Positions 55,160 to 62,443 of a DNA stretch of 64,000 nucleotides are shown in pieces (within the stretch, counting starts at the first letter, position 1; each line of letters begins with the position of its first letter). The DNA comes from Staphylococcus sp. ACRSN (GTDB taxonomy: Bacteria; Bacillota; Bacilli; Staphylococcales; Staphylococcaceae), in assembly GCF_022346615.1 (NCBI RefSeq), contig NZ_JAKRNS010000002.1, positions 124,001 through 188,000 on the forward strand, read 5' to 3'. The notes below the pieces were generated by a model. The model had not been told where the DNA came from. It was given only the letters and a program-made list of their open reading frames with translations, and searched no databases. Made by a program: the position numbers and the translations under genes.

Positions 55160-56635
55160 ATGAATAATAAATTAACTGGTCTTTTTGGCGCACCTGTTTC
55201 TGATAGAGAGAATAGTATGACTGCTGGTCCAAGAGGTCCTATGGTAATGCAAGATATATACTTTTTAGAACAAATGGCACACTTTGATCGTGAAGTAATT
55301 CCAGAAAGAAGAATGCATGCAAAAGGTTCTGGTGCATTTGGTACGTTTACAGTAACTAATGACATTACGCAATATACTTCGGCTAGTATCTTTTCTGAAG
55401 TCGGTAAACAAACGGAAATGTTTGCAAGATTTTCTACTGTAGCAGGTGAGAGAGGTGCTGGAGATGCTGAGCGTGATATACGTGGATTTGCACTTAAATT
55501 TTACACAGACGAAGGCAACTGGGATTTGGTTGGAAATAATACGCCAGTTTTCTTCTTTAGAGACCCAAAATTATTTGCGAGTTTGAACCATGTTGTAAAG
55601 CGTAATCCTAAAACAAATATGAAAGATCCTGAAGCAAATTGGGATTTTTGGACGTTATTACCTGAAGCATTACATCAAGTAACCATTTTGATGACCGATA
55701 GAGGTATACCAACAGGATACCGAAATATGCATGGTTTTGGTTCACATACATACTCTATGTATAATGCCCAAGGCGAACGCGTGTGGGTTAAATTCCATCA
55801 TCGCTGCCAACAAGGTATTGAAAATTACACAGCTGCCGAAGCGGAACAAGTGATTGCTAAGGATAGAGATTCATCACAACGAGACTTATTTAATCATATA
55901 GAAGCAGAAGATTACCCTAAGTGGAAGATGTATATTCAAGTTATGACTGAAGAAGAAGCACGCAATCACAAAGATAATCCATTTGATTTAACTAAAGTAT
56001 GGTATAAAAATGAATATCCATTAATAGAAGTTGGAGAATTTGAATTAAATAGAAATCCGGAAAACTATTTCCAAGATGTTGAACAAGCTGCTTTTGCACC
56101 AACTAATATTGTTCCTGGAATTGATTTTTCTCCAGACAAGATGTTACAGGGTAGATTGTTTTCTTATGGCGATACACAAAGATATCGACTAGGTGTTAAT
56201 CATTGGCAAATACCTGTCAATCAACCAAAAGGTGTGGGCGTGGATAACATTTGTCCATTTAGTCGAGACGGACAAATGCGTATATTAGATGGTAATCAAG
56301 GTAGTCAGACACATTATTATCCTAATAGTAAAGGTGCTTTAGAAGACCAACCACAATTTAAAAAACCTGGATTACCAGTAAACGGACAAGCGTATGAATA
56401 TGATTATAGAGAAGACGATGATAACTATTTTGAGCAACCAGGTAAATTATTCAGATTACTTAGTGCTGAAGAACAAAACACTTTATTTAATAACACTGCT
56501 AATGAAATGGCACCAGTCAGTGAAAAAATTAAACATAGACATATTAAGCATTGTTATCATGCAGATCCTAAATATGGTGAAGGTGTAGCAGAGGCTTTAG
56601 GTATAGATATTAAAGAAGTTGACTTAACTTTATAG
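55160..56635 (+). CDS. katA: Heme catalase (KatA family)
   Basis: Breaks down hydrogen peroxide, cytosolic, small-subunit clade 3 type. It has 491 residues. Catalytic His53 ([13 protein letters not shown]), Asn126 ([12 protein letters not shown]) and heme-ligand Tyr near 335 ([14 protein letters not shown]) are present. It is about 14 residues shorter than S. aureus KatA as I recall it, at both ends, and lies beside iruO and not at the usual katA locus. It may therefore be a second catalase, so the symbol is provisional. GGAGG precedes the ATG. PerR and Fur sites are in the promoter. A PH-domain gene follows after 23 bases. Confidence 0.93.
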   Translation: MNNKLTGLFGAPVSDRENSMTAGPRGPMVMQDIYFLEQMAHFDREVIPERRMHAKGSGAFGTFTVTNDITQYTSASIFSEVGKQTEMFARFSTVAGERGAGDAERDIRGFALKFYTDEGNWDLVGNNTPVFFFRDPKLFASLNHVVKRNPKTNMKDPEANWDFWTLLPEALHQVTILMTDRGIPTGYRNMHGFGSHTYSMYNAQGERVWVKFHHRCQQGIENYTAAEAEQVIAKDRDSSQRDLFNHIEAEDYPKWKMYIQVMTEEEARNHKDNPFDLTKVWYKNEYPLIEVGEFELNRNPENYFQDVEQAAFAPTNIVPGIDFSPDKMLQGRLFSYGDTQRYRLGVNHWQIPVNQPKGVGVDNICPFSRDGQMRILDGNQGSQTHYYPNSKGALEDQPQFKKPGLPVNGQAYEYDYREDDDNYFEQPGKLFRLLSAEEQNTLFNNTANEMAPVSEKIKHRHIKHCYHADPKYGEGVAEALGIDIKEVDLTL

Positions 56636-56658
56636 TAAATAGTAGAGGAGAATGTAAA

Positions 56659-56988
56659 ATGATTTTAGATAATGTAAATCCGTCAGATCTATTTCCTACA
56701 GAAAAACAAGGCCCTTCCGTTTTAGGAAATATGCCATATCCTGTAGAAGGTGAAATAAAGATTTTCGAAGCGGCCTATATTGCAACGAATGAGCGTCTCA
56801 TTTTAAATGTAGATATGGATGGTGAATTTTATTATAGAAGTATTGGGTATGATGACATTCAAGAGATTGGTACTGAAGCGAGCACATTAAACATTAAATT
56901 TAGTATTGGAACATTTAAAATGAACGATATTGAAGAAACGCGATTAAATGAATTTGTTAATTATGTAATAGATAAAATTAAAGCATAA
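56659..56988 (+). CDS. PH-domain-like small protein, cotranscribed with catalase
   Basis: Cytosolic protein of 109 residues. The pattern AAYIATNERLILNVDMDGEF and the following strand SIGYDDIQEIGTEA are typical of bacterial PH (YvbH-like or SHOCT-associated) domains, ending in an amphipathic helix (RLNEFVNYVIDKIKA). It starts 23 bases after katA, with its own GAGGAG site and no terminator between. It should therefore share PerR control. Function unknown. Confidence 0.68.
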   Translation: MILDNVNPSDLFPTEKQGPSVLGNMPYPVEGEIKIFEAAYIATNERLILNVDMDGEFYYRSIGYDDIQEIGTEASTLNIKFSIGTFKMNDIEETRLNEFVNYVIDKIKA

Positions 56989-57144
56989 TATATTTTCATT
57001 ATATGTGGGTGGAAAAGGGAAGGTTGTGGAAGTTTATAGATTTTTCTCTCGTTACTTTATGCTAACTATTATTCAAATATGTTATTTATTTTAAAGTAAT
57101 ATATAATTATATAGCTTAATTTACTAATAGATACTTTAATAATT

Positions 57145-57189
57145 AAAAAGCAGTAATCCTACACAATGATGTAGGATTACTGCTTTTAT
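57145..57189. terminator. Bidirectional terminator between the PH-domain gene and the sugar transporter gene
   Basis: AAAAGCAGTAATCCTACA pairs with TGTAGGATTACTGCTTTT around a six-base loop. Confidence 0.93.
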
Positions 57190-57236
57190 TTATTGATAGT
57201 ATTCATAAAGATGAATACTTAAACCTATACTTTTAA

Positions 57237-58601
57237 CTATTTGTTTTCTTCAATTTGTGCATTTGTAGCATTCGTTCTTGAACGTAAGTCAGCTTCGATT
57301 TCTTCTAAACTACGACCTCTTGTTTCAGGTAAGTATTTAACTACAAAGATTAACGCGCCTATACCTATAATCGCAAATATTAAGAATACTTGTTCAACTG
57401 ATAAAACGTCAGTCAATATAGGGAAGAGTTGAGCTACTAATAAACTACCGATAGATAATACAAGTGCAGCAACACCTGTAGCAGCACCACGTGCACGCAT
57501 AGGGAATAATTCAGGTAACATTACCCATAATACTGGTCCCCATGTGAAACCGAAGAAAATAATAAACAACGTTAAACAAATGATGATAATCCAAGCTGAG
57601 GCATGGATACCGATTGTCCAAATTAAAATTGCCATAATTAATAATGATGCAACCATACCAATATTACCTATGACTAGTAAACGTTTACGATCAACTTTAT
57701 CTATAATCATAATTGCAACGATAGTTATGAGTACATTAACTGTACCAATTCCCACTGTTCCTAAAATTGAAGTTGCATCCCCAAGACCTGCCTTACTAAA
57801 AATTGAAGGTGCATAGTAAATTATTGCATTAATACCTATAATTTGTTGGAATAAGGCAAAAATACTACCTATAATTAAAGTTGGTCTTAGCCAAGGTGAT
57901 TTCAATACTTTCCAAGTGCTTTCAGAAATTCTATTAATTTCTTTCATATCAGCGATTTCTTTGTCTATCTCACTATCACTAAATGTCAATCGCATCACAT
58001 CACGTGCTGCTTTTTCACTTCTATGCTCAAGTAGCCATCTAGGACTTTCTGGCATAAATGCAACACCTATTAACAATATAAGTGATGGTAAAACAGCTAA
58101 ACCTAACATCCATCTCCAACCTTCGATTGGTGTAAATGCATAGTTTATTAAGTATGATGAAAGAATACCGATTGTAATCATTAATTGGTTTAATGAACTT
58201 AATGATCCCCTTTGTTCAGTTGGAGCCATTTCAGATAAATACACTGGTACAATAGCGGTAGAACCACCTACGGCTAAACCAATAACCAAACGACCAATGA
58301 CTAGTATTGGCATTGATGGTGCTAAAGCTAAAATAAGTGCCCCGACGATATAAACAATTGCAACAATAAATACTACGCGTCGACGACCAAGCCTATCTGA
58401 CAGTGGACCACTTGCCCCTGATCCAAATATCGCACCAACGAGCATGGATGATACGACTAAACCTTCTGTAACACTGTTTAATGGTATGTCATCTTTTATA
58501 AATAATAATGCACCTGATATTACTCCCATGTCATAGCCATAGAGTAATCCTCCCAAGGCACCTAGGAAAAAGATGAGCTTTTTATTTACTTTTATTCCCA
58601 T
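57237..58601 (-). CDS. Sugar porter MFS transporter, GlcP-like glucose:H+ symporter
   Basis: Twelve-helix sugar:H+ symporter, 454 residues. Sugar-porter signatures: FFLGALGGLLYGYDMGVISGA (Asp in helix 1 for proton coupling), SDRLGRRR, MPESPRWLLE, FQQIIGINAIIYYAPSIF and the end PETRGRSLEEIE. It is closely similar, from memory, to the structurally studied S. epidermidis GlcP. Glucose import is likely, other hexoses or pentoses possible. The ATG at 58601 has AGGAGGT 5 bases upstream; starts further up read into leader sequence. A cre site in the promoter suggests CcpA control. Confidence 0.88.
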   Translation of the reverse strand: MGIKVNKKLIFFLGALGGLLYGYDMGVISGALLFIKDDIPLNSVTEGLVVSSMLVGAIFGSGASGPLSDRLGRRRVVFIVAIVYIVGALILALAPSMPILVIGRLVIGLAVGGSTAIVPVYLSEMAPTEQRGSLSSLNQLMITIGILSSYLINYAFTPIEGWRWMLGLAVLPSLILLIGVAFMPESPRWLLEHRSEKAARDVMRLTFSDSEIDKEIADMKEINRISESTWKVLKSPWLRPTLIIGSIFALFQQIIGINAIIYYAPSIFSKAGLGDATSILGTVGIGTVNVLITIVAIMIIDKVDRKRLLVIGNIGMVASLLIMAILIWTIGIHASAWIIIICLTLFIIFFGFTWGPVLWVMLPELFPMRARGAATGVAALVLSIGSLLVAQLFPILTDVLSVEQVFLIFAIIGIGALIFVVKYLPETRGRSLEEIEADLRSRTNATNAQIEENK

Positions 58602-58633
58602 ATAGAACCTCCTGATTGTTTTAGACAAGGATA

Positions 58634-58647
58634 AGTATACGCTTTCA
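58634..58647 (-). promoter_or_regulatory. cre site of the sugar porter gene
   Basis: On the minus strand TGAAAGCGTATACT matches the CcpA site except for the last base, 33 bases before the ATG. Confidence 0.75.
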
Positions 58648-58863
58648 TAAAAAGGTTGTAAATATTAAAGAATAAGAAATTTATTTATTGCGAGGTATTT
58701 ATATGCAATTCATAGTCAATTTGATTTGATTTATAAAATAACAATTTGGAAGATTTATTTTGAAATAGTAAGGAATAGAGGAATTGGGTTGTTAGTAATG
58801 GATAAATTGACATGCATAACAAGATGAATTTAAATATTTACTAAAGATATTATTCAAATTATG

Positions 58864-58902
58864 AAACCAGGCTATAACTCTAGTGAAGTCATAGCCTGGT
58901 TA
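58864..58902 (-). terminator. Hairpin downstream of the AcuI/YhdH-type gene
   Basis: AACCAGGCTATGACT and AGTTATAGCCTGGTT form a 15-base stem. The T run after it is poor, so termination strength is uncertain. Confidence 0.6.
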
Positions 58903-58917
58903 GAAAAGGTTATTATA

Positions 58918-59907
58918 TTATGCTTCGAAATCAATAATAATGCGTCCAGAATTTTTATGTTCAAGTACATTATTAATATGTGTTTCAATATCATCAAATT
59001 TAATTGTTTGTTTAATGTCATGTAGTTGTGCGGGTTTTAAATCTCTAGCCAATCTTCTCCAAATGTGTTTACGAACTTTCATTTCTGTATAGACAGAATC
59101 AATACCAATAATATTCGTTCCTCTTAAAATGAATGGGAAGATAGAACTGTCGAAATGATGACCACCAGTCATACCGATTACAGCAACGCTACCATTGTAG
59201 TCTAAGTGTTTGATGATTTGAGAAAGTGTATCCCCACCAATTGGATCAATAACAGCTTGCCATTTACGACTACCTAGTGGTTTATCATCTGTTTTTGTTA
59301 TACGTGAAATGACTTCACGTGCACCTAAGGCTTTTAATTGTGCTTCAGCATTTGTCTTTCCAGTACTTGCAATGACTTTATATCCGATAGCATTTAACAT
59401 CATTACTGATAATGTACCAACGCCACCAGTTGCACCTCGTACTAGAACTTCTTTATTTTCAACAGATAAGCCATTATGCTCCAGTTTTTCAATTGCAAGA
59501 CCAGCAGTATAGCCTGCTGTACCATAAATCATGGCTTCTTCTAAAGTGAGATCTTTTGGTAATTGAACAATTTGTTCTTCTTTCACACGAGCGTATTCGC
59601 TAAAACCACCAAATCGACTTGTACCTAATTCGTATCCAGTTACAATAACTTCGTCTCCTTGGTTAAATGATGGTGTATCAGATTTTTCCACAACACCTGC
59701 TAAATCGATGCCTGGAATCATTGGATAAGATTGAACTATTTTAGAATTAGCGACTGTAGCTAATGCATCTTTATAATTAATACCTGAGTATTTGACCTTA
59801 ATCAATACTTCACCTTCAGGTAAATCATCTATAGTTAAATTTTTAATTTGGTTAGTAACTTTGCCGTCTTGTTCATCGACTACAAAGGCTTTAAATGTTT
59901 CAGTCAT
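58918..59907 (-). CDS. NADPH-dependent quinone/acryloyl-CoA-type reductase (YhdH/YhfP, MDR)
   Basis: Zinc-free medium-chain reductase of 329 residues. GEVLIKVKYSGINYKDALAT near the start and the nucleotide-binding VRGATGGVGTLSVMMLNAIGYK near 150 define the YhdH/YhfP/AcuI group, and the zinc-binding Cys residues are absent. AcuI reduces acryloyl-CoA; most Firmicute members have unproven substrates. GGGAG lies upstream of the ATG. It is monocistronic. Confidence 0.85.
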   Translation of the reverse strand: MTETFKAFVVDEQDGKVTNQIKNLTIDDLPEGEVLIKVKYSGINYKDALATVANSKIVQSYPMIPGIDLAGVVEKSDTPSFNQGDEVIVTGYELGTSRFGGFSEYARVKEEQIVQLPKDLTLEEAMIYGTAGYTAGLAIEKLEHNGLSVENKEVLVRGATGGVGTLSVMMLNAIGYKVIASTGKTNAEAQLKALGAREVISRITKTDDKPLGSRKWQAVIDPIGGDTLSQIIKHLDYNGSVAVIGMTGGHHFDSSIFPFILRGTNIIGIDSVYTEMKVRKHIWRRLARDLKPAQLHDIKQTIKFDDIETHINNVLEHKNSGRIIIDFEA

Positions 59908-60191
59908 TGCCTTATGGCACTCCCTTTTATATGTAATTTTTATATGAACAATTAAAAAACACTAACCACTTTATCACGTAATTGAATATTACACAATATG
60001 GCTAAATAGCAATGTTTTTAGGTAAGCGCTTTTATTTTAAAATTAATTTCTAAACAATATTATTACAGACTATAACAAATATTTTAACACTTTAATAGTA
60101 ATTTAACATTTTATAATTATGATATTCATTTATCAAAAAGCTACTTTTGTTTTATTATGGTAGAAAGTAATTTAATAAAGGGGATAGCAAA

Positions 60192-60710
60192 TTGACATTT
60201 CAAATTGATAGCGTTAAAAGTTCTGAGGTACATAAATTAAGAGATATTAGTATTACCACATTTAGAACCACTTTTGAAAATGGTGGATATTCAGAGGAAG
60301 ATTTCAATCAATATTTCAATGAAGCTTATGATATAGATACTTTACTAAAAGAATTAGACAATAAGCATTCATTTACTTACTTTTTTAGAGAAGATGGAGA
60401 AGTGACAGGATATTTTAAATTGAACATTTTAGATGCCCAAACAGAAGCTATGGGTGAAGAATATTTAGAAATCCAACGTATTTACTTTTTACCTCATGCT
60501 CAAGGTGGAGGAAGAGGTAAATATATTATTGATTTTGCAGAATCGAAAGCAAAAGAATTAAATAAAACAAAAATTTGGTTAGGTGTATGGGAATATAATG
60601 AACCGGCGTTGAAATTTTATACCAAACATGGTTTGAAAGTGATAGGTAGACATGAATTCCAAACTGGTGAAGTTGTAGATTCTGATTTGGTAATGGAGAA
60701 AATATTGTAA
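60192..60710 (+). CDS. PaiA-like spermidine/spermine N-acetyltransferase
   Basis: GNAT acetyltransferase of 172 residues, the same length as B. subtilis PaiA. Shared blocks are ITTFRTTFEN, TGYFKLNILDAQTEAMGEEYLEIQRIY and KTKIWLGVWEYNEPALKFYTKHGLKVIG. The acetyl-CoA loop is Gln104 to Gly109 (HAQGGGRGKYII). PaiA acetylates polyamines and is linked to polyamine tolerance; here that is inferred. TTG start with AAAGGGG 8-14 bases upstream. It is monocistronic. An AAAGCGTTTTC cre-like core lies over the stop codon. Confidence 0.82.
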   Translation: MTFQIDSVKSSEVHKLRDISITTFRTTFENGGYSEEDFNQYFNEAYDIDTLLKELDNKHSFTYFFREDGEVTGYFKLNILDAQTEAMGEEYLEIQRIYFLPHAQGGGRGKYIIDFAESKAKELNKTKIWLGVWEYNEPALKFYTKHGLKVIGRHEFQTGEVVDSDLVMEKIL

Positions 60711-60980
60711 AGCGTTTTCAAAATATAGTATAGTAAAAATACACCGATAGTTTGATTTTGCCATCCTTAACTTGAAAAATTAATTTATTGTAACTGTTAG
60801 TTAAAGTTTATTTAGCTTATATCATTTTTTTATAAAAAATGTAGAAACTTCCAATAAAAGCGTTTATTTATTATTTTTTGAGTGAATAACGTAACTATAC
60901 TCATCTAGATATGCTTAAACAAATGAATTAAATACATATCTATAAATGAGTATTAAAATCTTAGGAGGTTTTTCAAAAAA

Positions 60981-61430
60981 ATGAAAAAATTTTTAGCTGG
61001 TTTTCTTACTTTATCTTTAGCACTTGCAGCTTGTTCAAATGGTAGTGATGAAGGTAGCAAAAAGGATGAGAGTTCCGAAAAAGCAAAAACTGAAGAGAAA
61101 GCAAAAGACAAAGCTAAAGAAAAAACTGAAAAATCAAAAGATAGCTCAGATAGTAAATCAACAAATGACAGTTCTAGCAGTTCAGATAGTTCAACAAGCG
61201 ATAGTAGTTCAAGCAAATCGGGTGATACATCAAGTAGTCAATCAAGTGACAGCAGTTCAAGCAATTCAGGTGATGACTCTACAAATAGTCAATCAAGTGA
61301 TAGCGGTTCAAGCGATTCAGGTGATAACTCTACAAGTAGTCAATCAAGTGACAGCGGTTCGAGCAATTCAGGTGAAGGTTCAACAAGTAGCCAATCAAGT
61401 GATAGTGGCTCAGGTGGTACTGAATCATAA
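60981..61430 (+). CDS. Ser/Asp-rich repeat lipoprotein, short paralogue
   Basis: Lipoprotein of 149 residues: lipobox LAAC (Cys18 in SLALAACSNGSD), a Lys/Glu-rich linker (KAKTEEKAKDKAKEKTEKSK), then only Ser, Asp, Gly, Gln and Asn arranged in 17-residue tandem repeats to the stop. It has no folded C-terminal domain, unlike the downstream paralogue whose first 35 residues it shares. It is probably an extended stalk on the outer face of the membrane; function unknown. AGGAGG precedes the ATG. Repeat-number variation between strains is likely. Confidence 0.78.
   Translation: MKKFLAGFLTLSLALAACSNGSDEGSKKDESSEKAKTEEKAKDKAKEKTEKSKDSSDSKSTNDSSSSSDSSTSDSSSSKSGDTSSSQSSDSSSSNSGDDSTNSQSSDSGSSDSGDNSTSSQSSDSGSSNSGEGSTSSQSSDSGSGGTES
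61227..61430 (+). repeat. 51-base in-frame tandem repeat in the short Ser/Asp lipoprotein gene
   Basis: Three full units of 17 codons (61227-61277, 61278-61328, 61329-61379) and a partial fourth. The core is AGTAGTCAATCAAGTGA, then AGC-GGTTCAAGC-x-AT-TCAGGTGA. Units differ by scattered, mostly synonymous or Ser/Gly/Asn changes. Confidence 0.85.
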
Positions 61431-61527
61431 TTATAGAATTGCTTAATGGAGTAGTTGGGGCTTATTGGCTCCAACTACTTTATCTTCATCAAGTGTTAAA
61501 CAATAAAACAAAGGTGGTCTTTCAATC

Positions 61528-62355
61528 ATGAAAAAACTATTAGCAGGTTTCTTAACTTTATCTTTAGCATTAGCTGCATGTTCAAATGGCAGTGACGATG
61601 GTAGTAAAAAGGATGATAGTTCGAAAGATAAGCAATCATCGGACGATAAATCAAAAGATTCCAAAAACGATGACAAAAAGAGTAATGATAGCTCTGACAA
61701 AGATTCAAGCAAAGATAGTGACAAAGATTCAAGCAAAGATAGTGACAAAGATTCAAACAAAGATAGTGACAGCGACAGTTCAGACAGTTCAAATAGCTCA
61801 GATAGTTCTAATGATGGTAATAATAGCTCAGATAGTCAATCAAGTAATGATAATTCAAATAGTGATGCAAATTCAAACGATAGCGGATCAGCATCCGGTT
61901 CTAGCTCAAACTCAAATAATGATACTTCTAGTAATAATCAAAATGGCGATGCTGCAAACGATGACGCAAGTAGTAATGCCAACGCTAATGATAGTGCTTC
62001 ATCAGCGTCTAACTCAAATAATGGCAACAGTGGTTCGCAATCACAGTATGTTGTACCTTATCAAGGACAAAATGCAGTACCAGTATCACAAAACATTTCA
62101 TCTGGTAATGTAGACTCACAAGCAGCATTACAAAATCTACCAAATTTCCAAAATTCATTAGAACAAGCAACTGCCGAAATTAATGGACAAAACGGACAGA
62201 ATAACCCATACAATGATTATAGTATTGAAGGTAGTGATGGTAACTATAGCTATATCTTTAGCTTCCAAAATCAAGCACAACCTGGTACTTATTCAATTGT
62301 TACAGTCGACCAACAAGGTGTTGTTAGAATTGTAGATCCAGCATATCAACAATAA
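61528..62355 (+). CDS. Ser/Asp-rich repeat lipoprotein with C-terminal domain, long paralogue
   Basis: Lipoprotein of 275 residues: lipobox LAAC (Cys18), a stalk to about residue 170 of Lys/Asp/Ser then Ser/Asn/Asp repeats (KDSSKDSD units, DSDSSDSSNSS), then a folded domain of about 105 residues (YVVPYQGQNAVPVSQNISSG; NYSYIFSFQNQAQPGTYSIV). I do not recognize the domain; it alternates strands like a small sandwich or cystatin-type fold. The first 35 codons are nearly the same as in the upstream gene, so the pair arose by duplication. AAAGGTGG precedes the ATG. Confidence 0.8.
   Translation: MKKLLAGFLTLSLALAACSNGSDDGSKKDDSSKDKQSSDDKSKDSKNDDKKSNDSSDKDSSKDSDKDSSKDSDKDSNKDSDSDSSDSSNSSDSSNDGNNSSDSQSSNDNSNSDANSNDSGSASGSSSNSNNDTSSNNQNGDAANDDASSNANANDSASSASNSNNGNSGSQSQYVVPYQGQNAVPVSQNISSGNVDSQAALQNLPNFQNSLEQATAEINGQNGQNNPYNDYSIEGSDGNYSYIFSFQNQAQPGTYSIVTVDQQGVVRIVDPAYQQ
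61696..61767 (+). repeat. 24-base tandem repeat in the long Ser/Asp lipoprotein gene
   Basis: Three units of GACAAAGATTCAAGCAAAGA plus TAGT (61696-61719, 61720-61743, 61744-61767). The third unit has one changed base (AGC to AAC). Confidence 0.9.
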
Positions 62356-62395
62356 AAATAGTAATATAAAGTTATAACTTTATATTTTCTTAAGA

Positions 62396-62434
62396 TAAAA
62401 AGATGTTTTCCTAATTTAGGAAAACATCTTTTTC
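62396..62434. terminator. Bidirectional terminator between the lipoprotein and glycerophosphotransferase genes
   Basis: AAAAAGATGTTTTCCTAA pairs with its near-complement TTAGGAAAACATCTTTTT. Confidence 0.93.
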
Positions 62435-62443
62435 ATTTAATGA

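Noticed and set aside
60700..60720. cre site at the end of the PaiA-like gene
   Set aside because: AAAGCGTTTTCA has a good core, but it lies over the stop codon with no gene start for 270 bases and does not fit the full consensus at its left end.
61696..61767. Short regular 24-base repeats as a CRISPR array
   Set aside because: Units are contiguous with no spacers, keep the reading frame and encode KDSSKDSD, so they are coding repeats.
61024..62113. Long open frames on both strands across the Ser/Asp lipoprotein genes
   Set aside because: They arise from the biased codon repeats (AGT/TCA/GAT) read in other frames. None has a ribosome-binding site, and the proteins are simple Val/Gln or Leu/Ser/Cys runs.
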